Positions 56,180-63,161 of a DNA stretch of 64,000 nucleotides are shown one piece after another. The notes under the pieces were generated by a model that was not told the origin of the DNA, ran no database searches, and saw only the letters and a program-made list of their open reading frames with translations. Where the stretch lies: NCBI RefSeq assembly GCF_023074185.1, contig NZ_JADPKY010000030.1, positions 62,001 through 126,000 of the forward strand. The letters are read 5' to 3'. The position numbers were made by a program, and so were the translations under genes. This DNA comes from Bradyrhizobium sp. 132. GTDB lineage: Bacteria > Pseudomonadota > Alphaproteobacteria > Rhizobiales > Xanthobacteraceae. Numbering within the stretch: position 1 is the stretch's first letter; each line of letters begins with the position of its first letter.

Positions 56180-56932
56180 ATGGCAAAGCCGGCAGTGGTT
56201 GTGGTGGGCGCGGACAAGGGCGGGGTCGGCAAGACCACGGTGTCGCGCACCCTGCTCGATTATTTTTCCGCCAACAACGTGCCGACGCGCGCCTTCGACA
56301 CCGAGTCGCCGCGCGGAACCCTGAAGCGCTTCCACCCTGATATCACCGAGATCGTCGACATGACGACGACGTCCGATCAGATGAAGATCTTCGATACGCT
56401 CAACGCGACGAGCCCGTCCGTGACCGTGATCGACGTCCGCGCCGGCCTGCTCTCGCCGGCGCTGGCCTCGCTGCGCGACATCGGTTTCCTCGACGCCGCC
56501 AAGGCCGGCCAGATCACCTTCGCGGTGTTCCACATCCTCGGACCCTCGATCGCCTCACTGGATGAGATCGCCGAGACAGCCGGCTTCATGACCGGCGCAA
56601 AGTATTTCCTGGTGAAGAACTTCATCAACGACACGCAGTTCTTCCAATGGGACCAGGCGACCTACAATTCATACTTCCACCGCATCAAGGATGCGACCGA
56701 GCTGACCATCCCAAAACTCAACGAAATGGCCTATGAGCAGGTCGAGGTGTCCTCGGTCCCGTTCCTCAAATTCGTCGCCAACAAGGGCATCAACGACGAG
56801 GCCGCGAACTATTCGTTCGTGCTCCGCGGCTATGTCCGGCATTGGCTGGCGAACGTCTGGAGCGAATTCGACCGGATCCGACTGACCGACATCGTCGGCT
56901 CCAAGCCCGCCGCCCGCAACAGCGAAAAATAG
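56180..56932 (+). CDS. ParA/MinD/MipZ-like P-loop ATPase (first of a tandem pair)
   Basis: 250 residues with a deviant Walker A of the ParA group, KGGVGKTT at 13-20 (signature Lys13), in VVVVGADKGGVGKTTVSRTL. AFDTESPRGTLKRFHPDITE follows the second strand; SVTVIDVRAGLLSPALASLR is the Walker B-like strand; FLVKNFINDTQFFQWDQATY may be the C-terminal guanine/adenine-side loop. No partner ParB gene is near. The three 11-bp repeats in front may regulate it. Related proteins act in DNA or cell-pole positioning, but no specific role can be read here. The second ATPase gene follows after 62 bases. Confidence 0.83.
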   Translation: MAKPAVVVVGADKGGVGKTTVSRTLLDYFSANNVPTRAFDTESPRGTLKRFHPDITEIVDMTTTSDQMKIFDTLNATSPSVTVIDVRAGLLSPALASLRDIGFLDAAKAGQITFAVFHILGPSIASLDEIAETAGFMTGAKYFLVKNFINDTQFFQWDQATYNSYFHRIKDATELTIPKLNEMAYEQVEVSSVPFLKFVANKGINDEAANYSFVLRGYVRHWLANVWSEFDRIRLTDIVGSKPAARNSEK

Positions 56933-56994
56933 TTGCGGACCCCGGGCGGATACGGCTGGATTGGGCGGTGAGTTCGCTCAGATAATAGTTCGTG

Positions 56995-57663
56995 ATGCCA
57001 GCAACGCCCTTCTACATCATCTGCTCGCCCCGCCCGCAGGTCGGCAAGACCTTGCTGGCGCGGCTTTTGAGCGAATTTTTGCTGCTCAAGAACGGCAACG
57101 TCGCGGCCTTCGACGTCAACCTGAAGGAGCCGTCGCTGCTCGACTATCTGCCAAAGATCACGGAGACCGCCGACGTGATCGACACCTATGGCAAGATGCA
57201 GCTGATGGATCGCGTCATCGTCGATGACGGGCTTGCCAAGGTGATCGACCTCGGCTTCCACGCCTTTGACGAGTTCTTCAAGATGGCCGACGAGATCGGC
57301 CTGTTGAAAGAGGCCGCGCGCCGCCACGTCGCGCCGATCATCCTGTTCGTCGCCGACACCGACCGCGCCTCGGCCCGCGCCTACGAAATGCTGCGCGAAC
57401 AGATCCCGCGGATGAACCTGATCACGGTCGATAACGAGCACATCGTGCGCGGCGAGCTGCCGGCCGCAATGGCTGCCGGGCGGGTGTTCCGCCTGCCCGC
57501 GCTGCCCGGCTTCCTGAAGACCTATGTCGGCCGGCTGAACTTCTCCTTCACCGGGTATCTGCGCCAGGAGAAGGATGCCTCGACCGAGCTGCACCAGTGG
57601 ACCCGGCGCAATTACCTCGCCTTCCGTGAGCTCGAGCTCAGCCTGATCCTGCAACGGTCCTGA
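56995..57663 (+). CDS. Second, diverged P-loop ATPase (paralogue of the upstream ATPase)
   Basis: 222 residues. At the position of the first ATPase's KGGVGKTT it has RPQVGKTL (13-20), keeping GKT but losing the Gly pair and the signature Lys (now Arg). The next blocks line up too: VAAFDVNLKEPSLLDYLPKI against the upstream AFDTESPRGTLKRFHPDI, then VIVDDGLAKVIDLG. This suggests duplication then divergence. It may bind but hardly hydrolyse ATP, or form a heteropair with its neighbour. GTG 56992 just precedes ATG 56995. No known family name fits with certainty. Confidence 0.7.
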   Translation: MPATPFYIICSPRPQVGKTLLARLLSEFLLLKNGNVAAFDVNLKEPSLLDYLPKITETADVIDTYGKMQLMDRVIVDDGLAKVIDLGFHAFDEFFKMADEIGLLKEAARRHVAPIILFVADTDRASARAYEMLREQIPRMNLITVDNEHIVRGELPAAMAAGRVFRLPALPGFLKTYVGRLNFSFTGYLRQEKDASTELHQWTRRNYLAFRELELSLILQRS

Positions 57664-57684
57664 ATATTTTACCCGGATAATATT
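57663..57684. promoter_or_regulatory. AT-rich palindrome after the second ATPase gene
   Basis: AATATT (57663-57668) and AATATT (57679-57684) around TTACCCGGAT. The first A overlaps the TGA stop of the second ATPase gene. It lies 65 bases ahead of the GIY-YIG start and may be its operator or promoter. Low certainty. Confidence 0.35.
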
Positions 57685-57748
57685 GACTTGCGGCGGACCC
57701 GCCGTTACTGAGTTTGCGCACCAGCATCCCTCAGCAAGGCCCCTCACA

Positions 57749-58081
57749 GTGACCATCGACCGGAAAGCCGCCATCGCCGCCTACAGGGAGCGGAAGACCG
57801 TCGCAGGCATCTACGTCGTCCGCTGCGCGGCATCGGGCGAGACATGGGTCGGACAGGCGCCGAACCTCGAGACAATCCAGAACCGCATCTGGTTCTCGTT
57901 GCGCCACGGCAGCCACCCCTGCCGCAGCCTTCAGGCTGCGTGGACCACGCATGGCGAGCCCGGCCTGACATTTGGCGAATGCGAGCGTCTGGAGGACGAG
58001 GCGAGCGCCTATGTCAGGAATGCGCTGCTCAAAGAGCGCATGCTGCACTGGCTGTCGGAGCTAAAGGCCGAGGCGATCTGA
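57749..58081 (+). CDS. Small GIY-YIG nuclease-fold protein
   Basis: 110 residues: GTG-initiated VTIDRKAAIAAYRERKTVAG, then GIYVVRCAASGETWVGQAPN (GIY...WVG, the two-part GIY-YIG signature with YIG replaced by WVG), NRIWFSLRHGSHPCRSLQAA and a C-terminal helix with ERLEDEASAYVRNALLKERM. The family's Arg in the helix after the beta hairpin may be R in NRIWF. Alphaproteobacteria have similar stand-alone proteins of unknown role. Longer in-frame starts from 57683 exist but give no similarity. Confidence 0.72.
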   Translation: MTIDRKAAIAAYRERKTVAGIYVVRCAASGETWVGQAPNLETIQNRIWFSLRHGSHPCRSLQAAWTTHGEPGLTFGECERLEDEASAYVRNALLKERMLHWLSELKAEAI

Positions 58082-58106
58082 ACGTCGCCAGCGGCGCCGT
58101 TGCCGT

Positions 58107-58646
58107 TCAGTGTCCCTCGAACGTCATCAGCGTGCGCACGGGCACGTCCATCGCGCGCAGCTTGGCGGCACCGCCGAGCTCGGGCAGGTCGATGATGAAG
58201 CAGGCGGCCACCACATTGGCGCCGATCTGCCGCAGCAGCTTCACCGCGCCTTCCGCGGTGCCGCCCGTGGCAATGAGATCGTCGACCAGGATGACGCGCT
58301 CGCCGGGCTGGATGGCGTCGACATGCATCTCCATCTCGTCGATGCCGTATTCGAGGGAGTAAGCGATGCGCACGGTGGTGTGTGGCAGCTTGCCTTTCTT
58401 GCGGATCGGCACGAACCCGGCGGACACCTGATGCGCCACCGCGCCGCCGATGATGAAGCCGCGCGCCTCCATGCCGGCGACCTTGTCGATCTTGTTGCCG
58501 GCCCAGGGATTGACGAGTTCGTCAACCGCACGGCGGAACGCGCGCGCATCTGCGAGCAGCGTGGTGATGTCGCGGAACATGATCCCCGGCTTTGGGTAGT
58601 CCGGGATGGTGCGAACGCTCGCCTTCAGATCGTGGTCGAAATTCAT
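58107..58646 (-). CDS. apt: Adenine phosphoribosyltransferase
   Basis: Salvages adenine with PRPP to AMP. 179 residues: [40 protein letters not shown], the PRPP loop [20 protein letters not shown], and [15 protein letters not shown]. Length is typical. It starts 9 bases from the trpE(G) stop on the same strand, and might be read through from it. Confidence 0.96.
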   Translation of the reverse strand: MNFDHDLKASVRTIPDYPKPGIMFRDITTLLADARAFRRAVDELVNPWAGNKIDKVAGMEARGFIIGGAVAHQVSAGFVPIRKKGKLPHTTVRIAYSLEYGIDEMEMHVDAIQPGERVILVDDLIATGGTAEGAVKLLRQIGANVVAACFIIDLPELGGAAKLRAMDVPVRTLMTFEGH

Positions 58647-58655
58647 TGGTGCCTC

Positions 58656-60821
58656 TCAATCAACGCGCGCTTCCAGCCGGAACGCATTCTCGACAATTCG
58701 TAATCCCACCTCGCCGCTGAGCGACATCAGCGATTCCGGATGGAATTGCACGCCGGCGACCGGCAGGGTCTTGTGCTCCAGCGCCATGGCCACGCCGTCC
58801 TCGGTGCTGGCCGTGACATCGAGAACTTCGGGCATGCTGTCGCGCTCGACATAAAGCGAGTGATAGCGGCCGATAACGATCTCGTTCGGCAGATTGCGCA
58901 TCAACCTCCCGCCGCGGACCTGCACCCGCGAGGGCCGGCCGTGGGCGGGATGCGTGAGCTGCCCGAGTTCGCCGCCGAAATACTCGCCGATCGCCTGGAC
59001 GCCGAGGCAGACGCCGAACACCGGCAGCTTGTTGTCCAGCGCCGCGTCGATGGTCTTCTTGATCCCGAAATCCTCAGGCCTGCCGGGGCCGGGCGACAGC
59101 ACCAGCAAATCCCACCTCTTCTGCCTGAGCATGTCGAGCGCATGCACATGGCGGACCACGGTGACGTCAGCCCCGACCTGGCGGAAATAGTCGGCCAGCA
59201 TATGGACGAAGCTGTCGTCGTGGTCGATCAGCAGCACCCGCTTGCCCGAACCGGTGGCATCGGGCGCAAAGGCCGACAGCGGCTTCGGCGGATCGCCGCG
59301 CAGCGCCTGGAACAAGGCGGCAGCCTTGACCTGGCATTCGCGATCTTCGGCGGCGGGATCGGAGTCGAACAAACAGGTCGCCCCGACACGCACCTCCGCG
59401 AGGCCTTCCTTCATCCGGATGGTACGGATGGTGAGGCCGGTGTTGATACTGCCGTCGAAATTCACCGCGCCGATGGCGCCGGCATACCAGCGCCGTGGCG
59501 AGCGCTCGTGATCCTCGACGAACTGCATCGCCCAGAGCTTTGGTGCGCCGGTGACGGTGACGGCCCAGGCGTGGGTGAGGAACGCATCGAGCGCATCGAA
59601 GCCGGGGCGCAGCATGCCCTCGACATGGTCCACGGTGTGAAACAGCTTCGAGTAGGTCTCGATCTGCCGGCGTGCCAGCACCTTGATCGTGCCGGGAACG
59701 CAGACGCGCGCCTTGTCGTTGCGATCGACGTCGGTGCACATGTTGAGCTCGAACTCGTCCTTCTCCGAGTTCAGGAGCTGGCGGATCTGCTCGGCGTCGC
59801 CGATCGCGTCGGTGCCGCGCGCGATCGTGCCCGAGATCGGGCAGGTCTCGACCCGGCGTCCGTCCGAGCGCACGAACATTTCGGGCGAGGCAGAAACGAG
59901 AAACTCGCCCTCGCCAAGATTCATCAGCGCGCCATAGGGCGACGGATTGATGACGCAGAGCCGCTGGAACACTTCCGCCGGCGAGCGGTCGCAAGGCTCG
60001 GCGAACAGCTGGCCAGGTACGGCTTCGAAGAGATCGCCGCGCGCGAAGGCCGCGCGCGCGGTTTCCACCGTGGCCTGATATTCGCCGGGCGCGTGATCCG
60101 CAAAACCCTGGCGCGACGTCTTGAGGTACGGGCTCTCGGCGGTCTCGTGCGGCAGGCCCGCGGTGGACTTGCCCTTCCACGCGAAATCGTAAGTGAGCAC
60201 GACGCCGCGGCCGGTGGCGCGGTCATAGGCCAGCAGGCGGTCCGGGACGTAGAGCACGATGTCGCGCTGATCGCTCTCGCGCGCGCGCTTCTGCACGAGA
60301 TCCTCGATCTGGAAGACGAGGTCGTAGGCGAAGGCGCCGAACAGGCCGAGCAACCCGTCGTCATTGGCCGAGAAGGCGGCGACGAGATCGCGCACCAGCG
60401 ACATCACGCTGGCACGCCGCGTGCGCTGGTCTTCGTCGATCGGGGCTTCGCCGCGGACGATATGACCGGCAAGGCGCGTGGACGTCTTCTCGGAGATCAC
60501 GACGCAGGGCTCGCGCAAGACGTCGGCGACGAAGGCGATCAGCACCTGCCCGCGCTCGTTCAATGCTTCCAGATTGAAATTGAAACCTGTTGTCTCGAGC
60601 TTGAGCGGCGGATCGGAGAAGCCGAGGTCGAAACTCTCGTAGCGGCCGGGCACGGTCGTGCCCGAGGACAGCACCACGCCGCGGCGACGGTCGAGCAGGT
60701 TGACGAGATCGTCGAGCCGGTTGGCGCCGCCGGTGAACTGCTCGGCCACGCGCGTGATCGCAAGCCCCGCGCGGGTCACATAGTCGCTTCGAGCCGGGAG
60801 GGCAAAGACGGTCCTGTTCAT
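58656..60821 (-). CDS. trpE: Fused anthranilate synthase TrpE-TrpG
   Basis: Makes anthranilate from chorismate and glutamine for tryptophan. 721 residues: TrpE part to about residue 515 (chorismate-binding GTIARGTDAIGDAEQI, ELNMCTDVDRNDKARVCVPG, THAWAVTVTGAPKLWAMQFV), then the class I amidotransferase TrpG (LLIDHDDSFVHMLADYFRQV, Cys in FGVCLGVQAIGEYFGGE, His-Glu in GVQFHPESLM). Such a fusion is typical of rhizobia. A leader peptide with two Trp codons and an attenuator precede it (60862-60984). Confidence 0.97.
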   Translation of the reverse strand: MNRTVFALPARSDYVTRAGLAITRVAEQFTGGANRLDDLVNLLDRRRGVVLSSGTTVPGRYESFDLGFSDPPLKLETTGFNFNLEALNERGQVLIAFVADVLREPCVVISEKTSTRLAGHIVRGEAPIDEDQRTRRASVMSLVRDLVAAFSANDDGLLGLFGAFAYDLVFQIEDLVQKRARESDQRDIVLYVPDRLLAYDRATGRGVVLTYDFAWKGKSTAGLPHETAESPYLKTSRQGFADHAPGEYQATVETARAAFARGDLFEAVPGQLFAEPCDRSPAEVFQRLCVINPSPYGALMNLGEGEFLVSASPEMFVRSDGRRVETCPISGTIARGTDAIGDAEQIRQLLNSEKDEFELNMCTDVDRNDKARVCVPGTIKVLARRQIETYSKLFHTVDHVEGMLRPGFDALDAFLTHAWAVTVTGAPKLWAMQFVEDHERSPRRWYAGAIGAVNFDGSINTGLTIRTIRMKEGLAEVRVGATCLFDSDPAAEDRECQVKAAALFQALRGDPPKPLSAFAPDATGSGKRVLLIDHDDSFVHMLADYFRQVGADVTVVRHVHALDMLRQKRWDLLVLSPGPGRPEDFGIKKTIDAALDNKLPVFGVCLGVQAIGEYFGGELGQLTHPAHGRPSRVQVRGGRLMRNLPNEIVIGRYHSLYVERDSMPEVLDVTASTEDGVAMALEHKTLPVAGVQFHPESLMSLSGEVGLRIVENAFRLEARVD

Positions 60822-60861
60822 GTCGTCCTCTTACGAAACTTGCCGAGGGAACGCCACACAG

Positions 60862-60897
60862 GACAAACGATCAGGCCGCCGCACTGCGTGGGCGACC
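60862..60897 (-). terminator. trp attenuator terminator (3:4 hairpin)
   Basis: On the minus strand GGTCGCC (60891-60897) pairs with GGCGGCC (60874-60880), followed by TGATCGTTTGT. The strand GGTCGCC can instead pair with GGTGGCC (60928-60934) as antiterminator. It sits 40-75 bases before the trpE(G) ATG. Confidence 0.75.
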
Positions 60898-60927
60898 TCA
60901 GACGATTTTGGGAGAATAAATCGCACC

Positions 60928-60946
60928 GGCCACCTCTTAGGAGGTG
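60928..60946 (-). promoter_or_regulatory. trp leader 1:2 hairpin and antiterminator strand
   Basis: CACCTC (minus; 60941-60946 as GAGGTG on plus) and GAGGTG (60931-60936 as CACCTC on plus) form a six-base stem around the trpL stop codon. GGTGGCC at 60928-60934 overlaps this stem, so forming it would block antitermination. Confidence 0.65.
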
Positions 60947-60984
60947 CGCCACCAAAGACGGGATGGGCGGACGGTGGTGCTCAT
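60937..60984 (-). CDS. trpL: trp leader peptide with tandem Trp codons
   Basis: 15-residue peptide MSTTVRPSRLWWRTS, ATG at 60982-60984, TAA at 60937-60939. Two adjacent Trp codons (TGG TGG) followed by three codons and a stop overlapping a hairpin are the mark of a ribosome-stalling attenuator. It is in the right place and direction for trpE(G), as reported for Sinorhizobium trpE(G). Confidence 0.8.
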   Translation of the reverse strand: MSTTVRPSRLWWRTS

Positions 60985-61069
60985 GGGCGGATACTCATCA
61001 TGGCGCGGGGACGGCGTCAAGAGCGGCTGGGCCGGCCCGACCGGCAAAATGGCGCAAACGCAACGAGGG

Positions 61070-62221
61070 TTATGGCCGGTCTTTCAGGCTGTCGCGCCCA
61101 ACGGCCGCGTCTGCGGCATGACGCTCGATTTCGTCTCGCATTACCGTGAGCACGAGCTCGCCGTCAGATCCGATGACCTGGGCGCGGTCGCCAAAGGTTT
61201 CGACCAAAACGCTGGTCTCTCCTGTGACCACACACCAACTGGCTCGATCGTCGCTCACGCTCAAGGCCGTGATCGCCGCGGTGGGACCCAGACTTAACTT
61301 CCGCAACAGCAGGTCGATCGCTTCGGCCGCAAAGTTTTGCTCGGCAATTCTCAAGAAATTCTGGATCGTGTCAGTCCCCACAGTCGACAGCCGCGCGCCC
61401 ACTATCATAGGGCGCGTGGCAAGTTCATAAAGTCGTCCACCCGCCTCGTCAAAGACGCATAGCCGCGAGCCCTTGTTGGTCCTTACGCCGAACGCAGTGC
61501 ATTGCTGCCCCTCCACATCCGTGTCGAATCCTGGAAGCACCATGACCTTGAGCTCCGGGTCAGGCTTCACCGCTCCGCACACCGCGGCGACCGTGAGCTG
61601 CAGATTGTCAGTCATCTGAAAGCTGATGCGGTGAACGCTTCGCCAGATCAGGCGGTGGGACAGATGTGGGTTAAGCTGCGCAAGCCCCTCGATTTCGGAA
61701 GAATATTGCTCCTGCGCGACGGCGTGCAATTCGGGCCAGCTTGCGATCCATCGGGCCGCTAGTTGGGTCATTGGTTGCTGCCGTTCTGCCGCAAAGAAGC
61801 GCCTATCAAGCGCGCTGAGCGCCGCGGCGCGGTTTTCGAATCCGGTCTGCAGCGCAGCCTCGCCGGGATGTGCCTCCACCCAGGCGATCATCTCCTGCAA
61901 GATCTGGTGTTGCGCACTCGCACCCATGGCCTTCAGTCCCGCGAGCGCATCACCAGATGTCGTCGGAAGCATCGCGAGCCCTGTGTTGCCGATGAACTGG
62001 CTGTGACCGCCGTTGTAGACCTGAGAGAGATAGTAGTCGGCATGATAGGCCTGTATGGCCACGGCCGGCAGCTCACCTGCCGTGTAGACGCCGACGCTCT
62101 GAATTTCGTTGACGTAGTCGACCACAGCGCCAGTGAGATGGTCGGCTTTCTCGGGGCTGCGGGCCGCTTCCAGCGCTTTGCTGGGCACCACAACCATGGT
62201 CAAGCGGCCATCCACAATCAT
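61070..62221 (-). CDS. DUF4375/DMP19-like protein
   Basis: 383 residues. The N-terminal half has VYNGGHSQFIGNTGLAMLPT, matching the DUF4375/DMP19 hallmark (Y-x-NGG-x-x-QF-x-x-N), within a helical domain from about residue 35 to 180. The C-terminal half, ending with RDEIERHAADAAVGRDSLKD, has no motif I recognise. I chose ATG 62221 since AGGAGG lies just before it; the longer frame reaches 62284. By eye its codon use is less GC-extreme than its neighbours. DMP19 proteins of Neisseria mimic DNA, but this protein is not shown to. Confidence 0.65.
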   Translation of the reverse strand: MIVDGRLTMVVVPSKALEAARSPEKADHLTGAVVDYVNEIQSVGVYTAGELPAVAIQAYHADYYLSQVYNGGHSQFIGNTGLAMLPTTSGDALAGLKAMGASAQHQILQEMIAWVEAHPGEAALQTGFENRAAALSALDRRFFAAERQQPMTQLAARWIASWPELHAVAQEQYSSEIEGLAQLNPHLSHRLIWRSVHRISFQMTDNLQLTVAAVCGAVKPDPELKVMVLPGFDTDVEGQQCTAFGVRTNKGSRLCVFDEAGGRLYELATRPMIVGARLSTVGTDTIQNFLRIAEQNFAAEAIDLLLRKLSLGPTAAITALSVSDDRASWCVVTGETSVLVETFGDRAQVIGSDGELVLTVMRDEIERHAADAAVGRDSLKDRP

Positions 62222-62336
62222 CGTGCCCTCCTGCAGTCGCATGGCGAATGCCATGCGGCTGCAGCCTATGATTGCAGTGATCAATTTTCAAATGCGATGC
62301 GGCAATAGCGCTGATCGCGGCGGGCCGCCGCCCGGC

Positions 62337-63011
62337 CTACCCCAGATGCTTCCTAAAAAACTCCGTCGCCCTGCCCCAGGCGAGTTCGGCGGCTTCGCGG
62401 TCGTGCACGGCCTGGCGCTGCTCGTTGACGAAGGCGTGCTCGGCGTCATAGCGGAACAACTCCAGCGACTTGCCGGCGGTCTTCATGCCGTTTTCGAAGG
62501 CATCGACCAGTTGCGGTGTGCACCAGTCGTCCTTGTTGGCGAAATGAGCCTGGAGCGGAATCTTGACGTCGGCGGGCTTGGCCGCCTGCTCCGGCGGAAT
62601 GCCGTAGAACACCACGCCGGCCGCAAGCTCCGGGATCTTGGTCGCACCGATGATGGTCACGGCGCCGCCGAGGCAGAAGCCTGTCAGCCCCACCTTGGCG
62701 CCGTTGCGCGACAGATATTGCGTGGCGCCGCGCACGGTCTGCGTGGTGGCGTCCATGAAATCCAGCGAGTTCATCTCTTTGCCGGCGGCGTCCGTGTCGT
62801 GATACGGCACCACCTTGCCCTTGTAGAGATCGGGCGCGAGCGCGTCGAAACCGGCCAGCGCAAAGCGGTCGCACAGGCCCTTGATCTGGTCCGACAGGCC
62901 CCACCATTCCTGGATCACGACCACGCCCGGCGCGTTGCCGCGCGCCGCGTTGGCGAGATAGCCCGATCCGTCCTTGCCGTCCGGGCGCTTGAAGGTGATG
63001 GCGGTTCCCAT
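62337..63011 (-). CDS. Dienelactone hydrolase family protein
   Basis: 224-residue alpha/beta hydrolase with the DLH nucleophile region GFCLGGAVTIIGA (Cys113, G-x-C-x-G-G), VVIQEWWGLSDQIKGLCDRF at the N-terminus (Glu and oxyanion loop), ALAPDLYKGKVVPYHD and the catalytic His in YDAEHAFVNEQRQAVHDREA. It may open lactones or cleave esters; specific substrate is unknown. It lies downstream of the cytochrome c1 end but the terminator at 63111 separates them. Confidence 0.9.
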   Translation of the reverse strand: MGTAITFKRPDGKDGSGYLANAARGNAPGVVVIQEWWGLSDQIKGLCDRFALAGFDALAPDLYKGKVVPYHDTDAAGKEMNSLDFMDATTQTVRGATQYLSRNGAKVGLTGFCLGGAVTIIGATKIPELAAGVVFYGIPPEQAAKPADVKIPLQAHFANKDDWCTPQLVDAFENGMKTAGKSLELFRYDAEHAFVNEQRQAVHDREAAELAWGRATEFFRKHLG

Positions 63012-63110
63012 GATGTCCTCCGGTGAGTTTCTGGGGAGCGGTTGGCGGTACTTTGGCCGCTGGGAGCGCGATAGGCAATCGCGCCTGACAACACACGCTC
63101 GTGTGCAACA

Positions 63111-63134
63111 AAAAAGCCCCCTCGCGGGGGCTTC
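63111..63134 (-). terminator. Rho-independent terminator of the cytochrome b/c1 gene
   Basis: On the minus strand GAAGCCCCC GCGA GGGGGCTTTTTTG: eight-base stem with a four-base loop and six T's. Lies 28 bases after the cytochrome c1 stop. Confidence 0.88.
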
Positions 63135-63161
63135 TTAAATTCTCGTTTCGCCTTGAACCGC

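Noticed and set aside
58740..61121. 793-codon open frame opposite trpE(G)
   Set aside because: Shadow of the fused anthranilate synthase and its leader; composition is typical antisense.
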